From contig NZAS01000021.1 of NCBI GenBank assembly GCA_002686195.1, positions 1,601-29,413 on the forward strand: DNA of 27,813 nt, given 5' to 3'. Source of the DNA: Candidatus Pacearchaeota archaeon. GTDB lineage: Archaea > Nanoarchaeota > Nanoarchaeia > Pacearchaeales > GW2011-AR1. The notes under the pieces were generated by a model that saw nothing but the letters and a program-made list of their open reading frames with translations, ran no database searches and was not told where the DNA came from. A program made the position numbers and the translations under genes. Within the stretch, counting starts at the first letter, position 1; each line of letters starts with the position of its first letter. Positions 7,593 through 14,625 of this stretch are shown in pieces.

Positions 7593-9316
7593 TGTCTCGC
7601 GTTCATGTAGAGCTGGAATAGCTGTAACTGGGCCTGTGGGCTTCCGTCCATGCGCAGCACTTCGCCGTCGAGGACCAGGGAGTGAGCGTCCCGCTTGGCG
7701 TCCACCGCTTTAGCGAGTGTTGCGTCAAAGGTCGAGGGCGCATCGAGATACCAGGCCCAGCAGGGCTGTTCCTGGCCGATGCGGTGGATTCTGTCCTCGG
7801 CCTGGTCCAGATCGGCAGGCCGGTAGGATCTCTCCAAGAAGACAACATGGCTGGCTCGCGTCAGGGTGAGCCCGACGCCGGCTGCGAGGATCGAGCAGAC
7901 CAGGACATCGAGCTCGCCTGCCTGGAAAGCTGCGACCGTTGCGGCTCGCTCCTGGGCGCTGTGGGAACCGAAGATCGCTCCTACCTTCCGGTCGTCTTCG
8001 CGCTGGAGTCGTTCGTAGAGCTCTGTCTGCACTTCCCGGTGCCATGCGAAGATCACGAAGGGTTTTGTCTCGAGAGTCTCGTTGCACCAGTGGACGGCAG
8101 CTTCGACCTTCATGACTCCAAGGCGCTGGCGAAGAGTCGCCATGCCGCCCAGGATCTCGCCCTGGATTGTCTGTATGCGCTCGTCGTTTCCGGCCGCTCC
8201 CTTGAGCTGCTCGCGCAGAGCCTCGAGTGCGCTGACCTGGGCCATGTAGTTGGTGGTCGTCATGGAGGCGGTGTCGAGCTGGACGGTGCAGCGGGTCTTC
8301 TTGGGAAGGTCAGGGAGCACCTGGGTCTTGGTGCGCCGGGCGATGAAGGTGCCGACGATGTTCTCTCCCAGGTCCTCAAGATCCCCGGCCTTGGCCCGGT
8401 CGGGTCGCAACTGCCAGCCCCACTTGCCCTCGAAGCCTCCGGCGTACTTCGCGGTGAAGCCCTTGTAGCCGCGCTCCTTGCCTGACCACAGTTGTGGGTC
8501 CAGGAGGTGGAGTTGGTGCCATAGGTCCTGGATGCCGTTTGCCGCGGGTGTGCCCGAGAGCAGGACTACGCGGCGCGAACAGTCTCGGATCTCTTGAGCT
8601 GCTCGGGATCTCTGGCTGCGTGAGTTCTTGAGGAAGTGGCTCTCGTCGAAGACAACCAGGCCCCAGGGGGCGGCGAGCCGCAGTCTGTTCTTCCACCGGC
8701 TCAGAATGTCGTAGTTGACGACGTAGAAGGGAGCGCCTGCGGGAAGAGTGTCGGGCTGACTGACGCAGGTCCAGGGAAGCGGGTTGCGCTTCTTCTGCTT
8801 GATTCCGCCGATGACGATGTCGCGGGGAGGCGTGTGCAGCCACTTCTCGATCTCAGCGGCCCAGTTCAGCCGCAGTGAGGCGGGGCAAATCACCAGTACC
8901 GGTCCGTCGATGCTGTGGGCGAGAGCCAGGGCCTGGACGGTCTTGCCGAGCCCCATTTCGTCGGCGATCAGGCCGACACCGTGGCGATCCCGAAGAAAGC
9001 GAACTCCCGCGGCCTGGTAGGGATAGAGCTGGCCGCCAGGGAGGGATAGCGACTCGTCGCAGACGGCGGATCTGGCGCTTTTCCGAGCGCGAACGATTCG
9101 AGCTCGCTCCTGGTGGACGGTGTTGTCGAGGTGCAGGGGCCAGTGCTGGCCGGCTGCGGTGATCAGTTCCTCGAGACAGGTCACGGGGCCGTGCCAGACC
9201 CGGTGGGTTCCAGACCAGCGCAGGCCGGGAACCTGCCTGATCGTCGTCAGGGCCTCTTGGTTGAAGGGGGAGCGAAGGACGGCGCGATCTCCGCGCACTT
9301 CGATGCTGGCGCTCAT
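7589..9316 (-). CDS. SNF2-family helicase, SMARCAL1-like, 575 aa
   Basis: This is an ATP-dependent DNA translocase. The start is ATG at 9316, overlapping the upstream TGA as ATGA; 20 in-frame codons upstream are dropped. Residues about 1-75 look like a HARP-type domain (RGDRAVLRSPFN, then LRWSGTHRVW). Helicase motifs: Walker A DEMGLGKT (119-126), DESH box (224-227), SGTP (254-257), FVIFAWHREVQ (motif IV region) and AEDRIHRIGQ (506-515). With HARP plus a SNF2 core it resembles the annealing helicase SMARCAL1 and its bacterial and phage relatives, which act at forks or on R-loops. All key residues are present, so it is probably active. Neighbours are a GNAT gene and a small helical gene. Confidence 0.92.
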   Translation of the reverse strand: MSASIEVRGDRAVLRSPFNQEALTTIRQVPGLRWSGTHRVWHGPVTCLEELITAAGQHWPLHLDNTVHQERARIVRARKSARSAVCDESLSLPGGQLYPYQAAGVRFLRDRHGVGLIADEMGLGKTVQALALAHSIDGPVLVICPASLRLNWAAEIEKWLHTPPRDIVIGGIKQKKRNPLPWTCVSQPDTLPAGAPFYVVNYDILSRWKNRLRLAAPWGLVVFDESHFLKNSRSQRSRAAQEIRDCSRRVVLLSGTPAANGIQDLWHQLHLLDPQLWSGKERGYKGFTAKYAGGFEGKWGWQLRPDRAKAGDLEDLGENIVGTFIARRTKTQVLPDLPKKTRCTVQLDTASMTTTNYMAQVSALEALREQLKGAAGNDERIQTIQGEILGGMATLRQRLGVMKVEAAVHWCNETLETKPFVIFAWHREVQTELYERLQREDDRKVGAIFGSHSAQERAATVAAFQAGELDVLVCSILAAGVGLTLTRASHVVFLERSYRPADLDQAEDRIHRIGQEQPCWAWYLDAPSTFDATLAKAVDAKRDAHSLVLDGEVLRMDGSPQAQLQLFQLYMNARQ

Positions 9317-9939
9317 TTGGGGCAGATTTCTGTAGCTGTGAGCAGGCACTCGTTGATGTGCGCCATGTCCCACCACAGCATGCGGAAGCCACCGGGACTT
9401 CGTCGCTTGTTCTCGACTCCGAAGCGAATCCAGTGATTCTCCAGCGCGTCTATCTTGGCCTCACTCTCTGCCGTGTCGCCGTCATGGCCGAGAGGGAATG
9501 GTTGGACGGTCACCACCGTGCCGCTCCCGAGCGCGGAGACGATCTCCTTCATGACGAAGTGGGAGATCCGAAAACCCCGGTACTCTGGCAACAGCTCGAT
9601 CTGTCCCAGGTGGAGCCAGCCGTCTGTGAGCGGGTCAATCGCCCCCTCTTTTCTCAGGGTGTCGTAGAGCCATCCCGCTCTGGCTGACTCTTCGTCGAGA
9701 ACGTCTCCAGCGTCTGCCATCCTGAGCTGGACGCAGGGGTAGCCGGGGATGATGGTTGAAGGGATGTAGAGGGCTTTGGTGAGTGACCCGATGATCTCTT
9801 GGTCGCCATCTTCGCCGTGGAGGATGACGTCAGCGGAGACTTGGTAGAGCTTCCTCGCCTCATCTGATCGTTGGAGCTTGATTTCAACCGCGAGGTCGTA
9901 ACTTTTAGTCGTCCAGGTAGTCGTCGTAGCCGTAGTCAC
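9313..9939 (-). CDS. GNAT-family N-acetyltransferase, probable, 208 aa
   Basis: The start chosen is GTG at 9937-9939, with GAGG six to seven bases upstream; it overlaps the end of the preceding gene by 35 bases. The alternative is a longer ORF from 10092 that would be mostly shadow. The GNAT signature is the acetyl-CoA binding region LLPEYRGFRISHFVMKEI (116-133), followed by a strand (TVVTVQPFPLG) and the typical final helix and strand, HWIRFGVE ... GGFRMLWWDM. The N-terminal TTATTTTWTT run is low complexity. The substrate is unknown. It might acetylate a small molecule or protein, or, as in some phages, a modified base. Confidence 0.72.
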   Translation of the reverse strand: MTTATTTTWTTKSYDLAVEIKLQRSDEARKLYQVSADVILHGEDGDQEIIGSLTKALYIPSTIIPGYPCVQLRMADAGDVLDEESARAGWLYDTLRKEGAIDPLTDGWLHLGQIELLPEYRGFRISHFVMKEIVSALGSGTVVTVQPFPLGHDGDTAESEAKIDALENHWIRFGVENKRRSPGGFRMLWWDMAHINECLLTATEICPK

Positions 9940-10480
9940 GCTTTCCTCTTTTCTTGAAGCCCATGAATCGCTCTGTGGCGGTCCTTGAGTCAATTTGGGG
10001 TTTGATGGGGGCGCATTTTTCAACGATTGCGATGTGCTGGTGAGCACTGACCTCGATCCTCTCGACGCGCCACCCGTTTGCGAGCAAGTCAAGCTCCCAG
10101 CAGTCGGCCCTACCCGTGGTCACATCGATCAGCGCCAGCTCCCTCTGGACCCTGTCCACCGGGATGTAGAAGTATCCGTCGGGGGGCGGATTCTGGCGAA
10201 GCATCGACGGGTTCCAGGGACGGTAGAGGGAACTGGCGCTGAGCGACGAAGAGTCCGCGTCGAATGGCGGGGGGGGCTTTTGCGGGATCGGGATGGGCTT
10301 GCCTCGCCACGGGCGAACGGCCACCCTCTGGCCGCTTAAGAACCACCAGGCGTCGTCCCTCGCGCCCTCCGCGTATAGATCCCAGAGATCCAAGAGCTCA
10401 TCTCCCAAGCGGAGCGCCCACAGATCGGCCCCGTCCCTACGGGTGGACCCTTCCTCCGCGTTACAGGTCACGGACGCCAT
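9905..10480 (-). CDS. Hypothetical protein, 191 aa
   Basis: No family is recognised. It has a Trp-rich N-terminal half (DLWALRLGDELLDLWDLYAE), a Pro-rich linker near 60-75 (PIPIPQKPPPPFD), a region possibly forming beta strands (GYFYIPVDRV, then LALIDVTTGRADCW), and an acidic-aromatic tail GYDDYLDD similar in flavour to the YDxF leaders of the membrane proteins. ATG at 10480 gives a 13-base overlap with the gene before it. A GTG at 10471 would give a GTGA overlap like most junctions here and may be the true start; neither has a clear ribosome-binding site. Confidence 0.62.
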   Translation of the reverse strand: MASVTCNAEEGSTRRDGADLWALRLGDELLDLWDLYAEGARDDAWWFLSGQRVAVRPWRGKPIPIPQKPPPPFDADSSSLSASSLYRPWNPSMLRQNPPPDGYFYIPVDRVQRELALIDVTTGRADCWELDLLANGWRVERIEVSAHQHIAIVEKCAPIKPQIDSRTATERFMGFKKRGKRDYGYDDYLDD

Positions 10481-10740
10481 CCGTTGGACAGGACCAGGAC
10501 GCGAACGGCAGCGCGAAACAGAGCGACAGCTTCACCTAGAGCCTGGTCGTGGCTGCAGCCGCAGGCTGCTCTGACCTCGTAGGCTGCGATGGAGCCGGCC
10601 TTGTGGACGGGGAAGGGCAACTTTCCTGGGTCGGCGAGATCCGCGTCGGGGATCTCGTGTCGGATCTGCGTCTTGCGCATGGCGTCGACAACAAGAGCGA
10701 GCGGCGATTGATCTTCTCGGGTGACGCTCAGGACTTTCAT
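10468..10740 (-). CDS. Hypothetical small protein, 90 aa
   Basis: The start ATG at 10740 overlaps the methyltransferase stop as ATGA. The first half contains MKVLSVTRED and a helix; the second half has CGCSHDQALGEAVALF followed by RAAVRVLVLSNGWRP. Two close Cys residues and one His are not enough for a metal-site claim. No family is recognised. Tight coupling to the adenine methyltransferase suggests co-expression. Confidence 0.65.
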   Translation of the reverse strand: MKVLSVTREDQSPLALVVDAMRKTQIRHEIPDADLADPGKLPFPVHKAGSIAAYEVRAACGCSHDQALGEAVALFRAAVRVLVLSNGWRP

Positions 10741-11381
10741 CTCGGAATGACCTCCAGGAGGGTCGGCCCCTCGTAGCCTTTCTGAAAGCAGAAAAAGGCG
10801 TACTCACAGGAGTCGGTGCCCTTTCCGTTGAAGCTGGGCCGGCGCCCCAGGACGTAGACCTTTCGCAGGCCGCCCTCTCTACTGAACAGATCAGCGCGAG
10901 AGCGAGAGCTGCCAAGGAAGTTGAGGCGCAACAGCGCGACGACGTTGCCGTTGAGTGGGTCCACTGTCTCGAGGCTCGTTCGGATGAACTCAGCGGCGTG
11001 TCGGAATGGCGGGTTCATCAGAATCGTCGCGGGCCGCGGCCAGTCGGGGCAACACTCGCAGCTACCTCCTTGGCGCGTCCAGCTCTCAGTCAGGAAGTCG
11101 CCTCGGTAGAAGTCGATGGTTCTTCCCGCGAACGGTCCTCCGGAGAGGTTCTGAGCCAGGGTGCTGGCGTCCATATAGCGGTTGGTGTCCTTCTCTATTC
11201 CGAAGATGTCGGTGAAAGGAAAGCTCTCACTGATCACTTTGATTATGGCCCCGTCGCCGCAGCACGGATCGAGCATGGGCCCGCACAGGTCCTCCCGCTC
11301 CAGCAGCGCCTCGATGCACCAGGAGGGAGTGACGTAGAAGTCGTCCTTGTGGCGCACGGGGGTCCGTCCGGTGGCGCTCAT
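10737..11381 (-). CDS. DNA N6-adenine methyltransferase, 214 aa
   Basis: This is a class I SAM-dependent methyltransferase acting on DNA amino groups. Motif I is LDPCCGDGAI (37-46), motif IV is NPPF (123-126), the catalytic tetrapeptide of gamma-type N6-adenine methyltransferases, and an acidic residue follows strand 2 (GIEKD). The N-terminal DFYVTPSWCIEALLERE is the usual TPxWxxxxL lead-in. A Cys-rich insert (GGSCECCPDW, about 105-115) may bind zinc. The length is normal for a single-domain phage enzyme with no recognition domain. With the cytosine methyltransferase at the left edge it gives the element two DNA methylation activities, probably against restriction or as modification marks. 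Confidence 0.86.
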   Translation of the reverse strand: MSATGRTPVRHKDDFYVTPSWCIEALLEREDLCGPMLDPCCGDGAIIKVISESFPFTDIFGIEKDTNRYMDASTLAQNLSGGPFAGRTIDFYRGDFLTESWTRQGGSCECCPDWPRPATILMNPPFRHAAEFIRTSLETVDPLNGNVVALLRLNFLGSSRSRADLFSREGGLRKVYVLGRRPSFNGKGTDSCEYAFFCFQKGYEGPTLLEVIPR

Positions 11382-11398
11382 AGCTTTGTCCGCATGGC

Positions 11399-11620
11399 TC
11401 AGAATCCTCGCCTGTCGATGCGGGCGCGGCGGCGGGCACGGGTGCGCACGTTGCGCTTCTTCTTGCGCTTGTACTCGAACTCGTCGGCAGCGGCGACCAC
11501 CATCGCATCCCCTTTCCTGTGGACCGCTTCGATTGCGGCCTCGAGGGCGGCCTTGTTCATGGAGCTCCTGCCGGGGATCTCCAGATTCTTTGCTTCGTTG
11601 CGCAGTTCCTTGAGTGTCAT
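11399..11620 (-). CDS. Small SAP/Rho-N-like basic protein, 73 aa
   Basis: The start ATG at 11620 begins a helix-extended-helix unit, LKELRNEAKNLEIPGRSSM, followed by KAALEAAIEAV. This matches the Rho N-terminal or SAP-like pattern used for nucleic-acid binding. A second copy of this pattern starts the 169-residue protein at 12450-12959. The C-terminus is very basic (YKRKKKRNVRTRARRRARI). An in-frame extension to 11731 is rejected because it is proline-rich shadow. The decamer CGAAAGCGAG lies seven bases upstream of the start, as at two other starts in this region. The likely role is binding DNA or RNA; the target is unknown. Confidence 0.72.
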   Translation of the reverse strand: MTLKELRNEAKNLEIPGRSSMNKAALEAAIEAVHRKGDAMVVAAADEFEYKRKKKRNVRTRARRRARIDRRGF

Positions 11621-11642
11621 GGTTCGACTCGCTTTCGGGTGA

Positions 11643-12200
11643 TCAGTGGAGCCGGGCCGGATCGGCTTCGGCTTCGGCGGGGAGGGGGCGGAAGGCTTCC
11701 ACTTCGACCAGACTGCCGTCGCACCGGCCAATCGCCAGAGCGGTCAGGTAGGCGTCGAGGTGAGACTCGAAGATCAATGTGTCGGGGTGACCGAAGGTCT
11801 TGAGGGTGACGAGGGGGTCGGGCTCGCCAGTCTTGCTGATCCCGATCTCCAGGTCCTGCCAGTCAGCGTCCGGGTTGAAGCTCTGGACGTAGTCGCTGGT
11901 GCCGCTGATTCGCAGACAAAAGGGGCCGGTCGGGATCTCGTCGGTCCAGCGCCTCTGGGCGTCGGCGAACAGCACCAGCTCTGCGACGAGGGGGTCCCAC
12001 GGTCCGTTCGGGTGGCGAAGTGGCTGTGCTGGGTCCCACCAGTCTCGGGCCATTCCGCTCAGGGTGTGAAGGCCAGATTCGTCAAAGGTGTTCACGCCGG
12101 AGACTCCGGTCGCTTGCTGGATTTGCTTGATCGCGGTGATCAGGATCTGTTCAGCAAGCTGGATCAGCTTGGGGTCCGGTTCATAGTTCTTGGGGTACAT
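11643..12200 (-). CDS. Hypothetical protein, 185 aa
   Basis: No family is recognised. The protein is acidic and soluble-looking: an N-terminal helix (LIQLAEQILITAIKQIQQAT), a central Trp/Pro-rich part (RDWWDPAQPLRHPNGPW), then FCLRISGTSDYVQSF and a final helix-strand region. The start at 12200 lies inside the end of the preceding gene (20-base overlap) and is preceded by CGAAAGCGAG five bases upstream, which may serve as its ribosome-binding region. RISGTSDYVQSF resembles RISGSGDRFVSE at the start of the 80-residue protein at 16449-16691, so the two may share a domain. Confidence 0.65.
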   Translation of the reverse strand: MYPKNYEPDPKLIQLAEQILITAIKQIQQATGVSGVNTFDESGLHTLSGMARDWWDPAQPLRHPNGPWDPLVAELVLFADAQRRWTDEIPTGPFCLRISGTSDYVQSFNPDADWQDLEIGISKTGEPDPLVTLKTFGHPDTLIFESHLDAYLTALAIGRCDGSLVEVEAFRPLPAEAEADPARLH

Positions 12201-12450
12201 CGTGTCTCGCTTTCGTCTGCGGGGTATTGGGAAGGCTTTTGGCGAAGTCCAGAGCGTCCTGGTGGGTTAGAAACTCGCGGGTGAGAAGGAACCGCTTCCT
12301 CTGAGGGATAGAGTTGAAGAACACTTCCACGAAGGCTGTTCCGTCGTCCCAGAGGACGACTCCTACGGTGCGGGTGTCGAACCCGGCGCAGTCGTCGACC
12401 TCCACAACGGGAAAGGGGGAGCCTACGTCGATGATGTGGGGGCGCGGCAT
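12181..12450 (-). CDS. DALDFAKSLPNTP paralogue 1, 89 aa
   Basis: This is a small soluble protein whose core reads VVEVDDCAGFDTRTVGVVLW, then DDGTAFVEVFF, RFLLTREFLTHQ and DALDFAKSLPNTP. It is a clear paralogue of the 109-residue protein at 12956-13285, which has the same order of blocks. The start ATG at 12450 shares one base with the upstream TGA (TGATG). A single conserved Cys follows the acidic DD. The function is unknown. The near identity of its 3' end to the paralogue at DNA level points to recent duplication or gene conversion. Confidence 0.75.
   Translation of the reverse strand: MPRPHIIDVGSPFPVVEVDDCAGFDTRTVGVVLWDDGTAFVEVFFNSIPQRKRFLLTREFLTHQDALDFAKSLPNTPQTKARHDVPQEL
12204..12266. 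repeat. Direct repeat, copy 1 of a 63/64-base pair
   Basis: This stretch matches 12963-13026 with about three substitutions and one single-base indel. It covers the 3' end of the paralogue gene (codons for DALDFAKSLPNTP) and the untranslated lead into the next gene, including CGAAAGCGAG. Repeats placed at a gene end plus the following start region suggest duplication of a gene-plus-junction unit. Confidence 0.9.
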
Positions 12451-12959
12451 CACCACCCTCCCTCTCGCCGCCGATCTCGATCTCTGCGCCGGCGCCGCGA
12501 GGTGCGAGCTGCGTCGCCGCGGAGGTGCTTCTCGGCCAGGGCCTCGCGCCGCGCCTGCTCGTCTTGCCACAGACGGCGCTCGGTGCCGTGGCGATAGACG
12601 TTGCGTCCTTTGCGGCGCAGAACGGTGCCGGCTGCAATCGACTCGAGGCCCGTGGACTCGATCACCTGTAGGGTGAAGGTATGCTGTTGGCGCTGAGCGC
12701 CGTAGGAGTCCTTGAGTACGCGGGCGATGATTGTGCGCTGCCCCAGGTGGCGCGGCCTTCGCCGGGAGCCGCCCCAGACGTCTTCGGTGAAGCGGATGGT
12801 GTCGCCTGCCGCGACGTTGCCTGTGGCTTCGACCCAAGGGGTGTCGGGTGCGCTGGCAGCGAGGACCGCGGCCCGGAGCTCGTCGGCAGTCATCTTGCTG
12901 CGTCCGCGGATCTTGAGCTGCGCTGCTCGGTCGCGGAGCGCCTTTCCGGTGAGGTTCAT
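12450..12959 (-). CDS. SAP/Rho-N-like basic protein with WQDEQARR module, 169 aa
   Basis: The start ATG at 12959 overlaps the upstream TGA as ATGA. The first residues MNLTGKA are shared with the neighbouring paralogue. Residues about 7-40 (LRDRAAQLKIRGRSKMTADEL) are a SAP/Rho-N-like unit as in the 73-residue protein at 11399. Next is a beta-rich domain with VAAGDTIRFTEDVWGG and TIIARVLKDSY that could be OB-like or SH3-like. The C-terminal third has GTERRLWQDEQARRE and a long Arg-rich tail. The WQDEQARR block recurs in the excisionase-like protein at 16969, supported by a 23-base identical DNA stretch. The likely role is nucleic-acid binding. Confidence 0.72.
   Translation of the reverse strand: MNLTGKALRDRAAQLKIRGRSKMTADELRAAVLAASAPDTPWVEATGNVAAGDTIRFTEDVWGGSRRRPRHLGQRTIIARVLKDSYGAQRQQHTFTLQVIESTGLESIAAGTVLRRKGRNVYRHGTERRLWQDEQARREALAEKHLRGDAARTSRRRRRDRDRRREGGW
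12547..12569. repeat. 23-base repeat encoding the WQDEQARR block, copy 1
   Basis: Identical over 23 bases to 17144-17166. In both places it is read in the same frame on the minus strand to give WQDEQARR. The flanks differ apart from a short shared segment just beyond, so a small coding module has moved between genes. Confidence 0.85.
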
Positions 12960-13285
12960 CCCGTCTCGCTTTCGTTTGCGGGGGTATTGGGGAGGCTTTT
13001 GGCGAAATCCAGAGCGTCCTGGTGGGACGCAAACTGGCGAGCGTGGACGAATCGCTTGCCACGAGCTACGGAGTAGATTTCCACGAAGGCGGTGCCGTCG
13101 TCCCAGAGCACAATGTCTAGGGTGTGCCGGGGGAAGTTCGTGGAATCGAACAGCTCGGCGCAGTCGTCCACCATGACGAGCGGATACCCGGCTGTGGAAC
13201 TGGGAAACATCTCGATCAAATTGTGGAGGCCAACTTTCTTGTACCCGAAGGTACTCTTTGGCCATGCCTTTCCGGTGAGGTTCAT
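12956..13285 (-). CDS. DALDFAKSLPNTP paralogue 2, 109 aa
   Basis: Same family as the 89-residue protein at 12181-12450: PLVMVDDCAELFDSTNF, then LDIVLWDDGTAFVEIY, KRFVHARQF and DALDFAKSLPNTP. The first seven residues MNLTGKA and the bases around them are the same as the start of the next gene downstream (12959), so the 5' end looks like a mosaic made by recombination. The start ATG at 13285 follows the upstream stop by four bases and has a GGGAGAG-type ribosome-binding site. The function is unknown. Confidence 0.75.
   Translation of the reverse strand: MNLTGKAWPKSTFGYKKVGLHNLIEMFPSSTAGYPLVMVDDCAELFDSTNFPRHTLDIVLWDDGTAFVEIYSVARGKRFVHARQFASHQDALDFAKSLPNTPANESETG
12963..13026. repeat. Direct repeat, copy 2 of a 63/64-base pair
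   Basis: Partner of 12204-12266. It carries the 3' end of paralogue 2 and the junction into the next gene. Similarity between the two genes continues more weakly over the VLWDDGTAFVE codons. Confidence 0.9.
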
Positions 13286-13289
13286 CCTG

Positions 13290-13736
13290 TCACTCTCCCT
13301 TCGTGATCACGCCAAGACGAACCAGGGCTTTCCTGGCGGTCTTGAAGTCAATTCCGCAGTCCGCGGCCACTCCGCGGATGCTTTCGGTGCGTTTGTAAGC
13401 TGCCCGGACCTTGCTGTCGTCGAGGCGCTTGCGTTTCCCGCCACGCGCCTCCATCTCTATGTCATCGGCCCTGCGCAGGGCGCGGTAGACGGCAGACTGG
13501 CTGACTCCGTGCTTGCGGGCGACAGCGTGGCTGGAGCGGAGCGCCTTGTAGTCGGCGACCAGGGTCTTGTCGGGCACTGCGATCCGCTGTTGGCCCCGCT
13601 TCCGCAGCTCAATTCCGTGCCGTTTCAGTGCCGTTTGGAGCGTGGAGCGGGCCACTCCGTACTTTTCGGCCAAGGCCCGGACCGAGCCTGCCTTGGCGTA
13701 GTCCCTGGCGAGCTTCTTGGGCTCTACGTCGAACAC
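13290..13736 (-). CDS. Triple helix-turn-helix protein A, 148 aa
   Basis: Three consecutive HTH-like units are visible: SVRALAEKYGVARSTLQTAL (about 15-35), HAVARKHGVSQSAVYRALRR (about 60-80) and IRGVAADCGIDFKTARKALV (about 118-138). Each has the A-x3-G-V-x4-V/L pattern of resolvase- or transposase-type HTH domains. No catalytic domain is attached. The start is GTG at 13736, overlapping the preceding gene by 13 bases; a longer ORF to 13847 is shadow. It is a good candidate for a DNA-binding regulator or origin- or operator-binding protein. A second unrelated protein with the same design lies at 15114-15593. Confidence 0.75.
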   Translation of the reverse strand: MFDVEPKKLARDYAKAGSVRALAEKYGVARSTLQTALKRHGIELRKRGQQRIAVPDKTLVADYKALRSSHAVARKHGVSQSAVYRALRRADDIEMEARGGKRKRLDDSKVRAAYKRTESIRGVAADCGIDFKTARKALVRLGVITKGE

Positions 13737-13954
13737 GGCGCACCTGTCTGGTCGGCGACGATCTGCTCCAACCGCTCCAGTGGGATCTCGATGGTCTGTC
13801 GCACCGTCGCGCAACGGGTGCAGCGGTGCCGGCGCCAGCGCCACCACTGAGCCGGGAGCAGCTCCGGGACCCTGGCAGGGACATGGGGCCAGCCCGGTGT
13901 GCGTGAGTCGATGACAGCGGTCGTTCCCTCACAGTCGGGATTGGAGCAGTTCAT
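13724..13954 (-). CDS. NrdR-like zinc ribbon protein, 76 aa
   Basis: The order MNCSNPDCEGTTAVIDSR, then RWRRHRCTRCATVRQTIEI matches the N-terminal zinc ribbon of the ribonucleotide reductase repressor NrdR (CPxCxxxxTKVxDSR ... RRRRxCxxCxxRFTTxE). Cys3, Cys8, Cys48 and Cys51 (approximate numbering) would bind zinc. The ATP-cone domain of true NrdR is absent, so this is a stand-alone ribbon, perhaps a transcription factor or nuclease partner. Its ATG overlaps the repressor stop as ATGA. No ribonucleotide reductase gene is seen in the window. Confidence 0.7.
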   Translation of the reverse strand: MNCSNPDCEGTTAVIDSRTPGWPHVPARVPELLPAQWWRWRRHRCTRCATVRQTIEIPLERLEQIVADQTGAPCST

Positions 13955-14277
13955 GGTTGGCTCTGCGCTTGTGCGGCTTCGCGGAACTCGCGGCGATAGG
14001 CGTCGAGGTCGTCGGCGTTTCGCTCTCGCATCCGCTCGAAGATCCGGTGAAGCACCAGGTCTTCGGTCAGGTTGAGAACGCGGGCCAGATCGAAAGCGGT
14101 GGACGCGCTCGGCAGCTTCTCGTTGCGCTCCATGCTGGACAGGTAGGCCGCGGTGATCCCGGCCTCGCTGGCAACCGACTCCTGGGTGCGCTCAGCCAGG
14201 GTTCGGCAGCGTTTGAGCAGCTCGCCGAAGCTCGACGACTCGGCGAGCAGGAGATCCAGGTAGCCCTCGCGGATCAT
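13951..14277 (-). CDS. XRE/Cro-CI family transcriptional regulator, 108 aa
   Basis: The start ATG at 14277 overlaps the upstream TGA as ATGA; a longer in-frame ORF to 14472 is Arg-rich shadow. Residues about 17-75 form a classic HTH_3 domain: FGELLKRCRTLAERTQESVA, then SEAGITAAYLSSMERNEKLP and SASTAFDLARVLNL. The C-terminal tail is charged and helical (RMRERNADDLDAYRREF), perhaps for dimerisation. It is the most recognisable repressor in the window and therefore a candidate ligand for the inverted-repeat operator at 19077-19122, although it is encoded deep inside the operon that operator would control, implying feedback. Confidence 0.85.
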   Translation of the reverse strand: MIREGYLDLLLAESSSFGELLKRCRTLAERTQESVASEAGITAAYLSSMERNEKLPSASTAFDLARVLNLTEDLVLHRIFERMRERNADDLDAYRREFREAAQAQSQP

Positions 14278-14621
14278 GGCGAGTCTCCCTTGGAGTCGGG
14301 ATGATAGTGCAGCAGGTCGTCGTCGTCGTCGGCTGAGTAGGGGTCCAAAACCAGGGGAGCTTCGAGCTTCTCGATCACGGCGGTTTCCTCGCGGATCTTG
14401 GCGGCGGCCTCGAGAAGCTGGTCGGCAGTGGCCTGTCGGTTGACGCCAGGAGGGAGCTGGTCGCTCCCCCACCGGATCTGCTGCGCCTGCGCGTCGAACT
14501 GAGCGCCCTGCGCCTCCAGTGCCTCTCTATGCGCTTTGAGCAGGTACAGAACTGCGTCCGCGAGTGGGTCGGCGAGGGGGTCGTCCAATCCTGGGTTCTT
14601 CTTCAATTCTTCGTGTGTCAT
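14274..14621 (-). CDS. Hypothetical acidic protein, 115 aa
   Basis: Helical and acidic: LADAVLYLLKAHREALEAQG, then TADQLLEAAAKIREETAVIE and a C-terminal run of Asp (SADDDDDLLHYHPDSKG). A short DDPLADPLADA repeat is near the N-terminus. It is coupled by ATGA to the XRE regulator gene and lies four bases from the gene before it. No family is recognised. The poly-acidic tail could mimic nucleic acid, but that is speculation. Confidence 0.68.
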   Translation of the reverse strand: MTHEELKKNPGLDDPLADPLADAVLYLLKAHREALEAQGAQFDAQAQQIRWGSDQLPPGVNRQATADQLLEAAAKIREETAVIEKLEAPLVLDPYSADDDDDLLHYHPDSKGDSP

Positions 14622-14625
14622 ATCC

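Noticed and set aside
12181..13062. 293-residue frame including the 89-residue paralogue
   Set aside because: Only the last 89 residues from ATG at 12450 are protein-like and shared with the paralogue; the rest is a shadow of the 169-residue gene.
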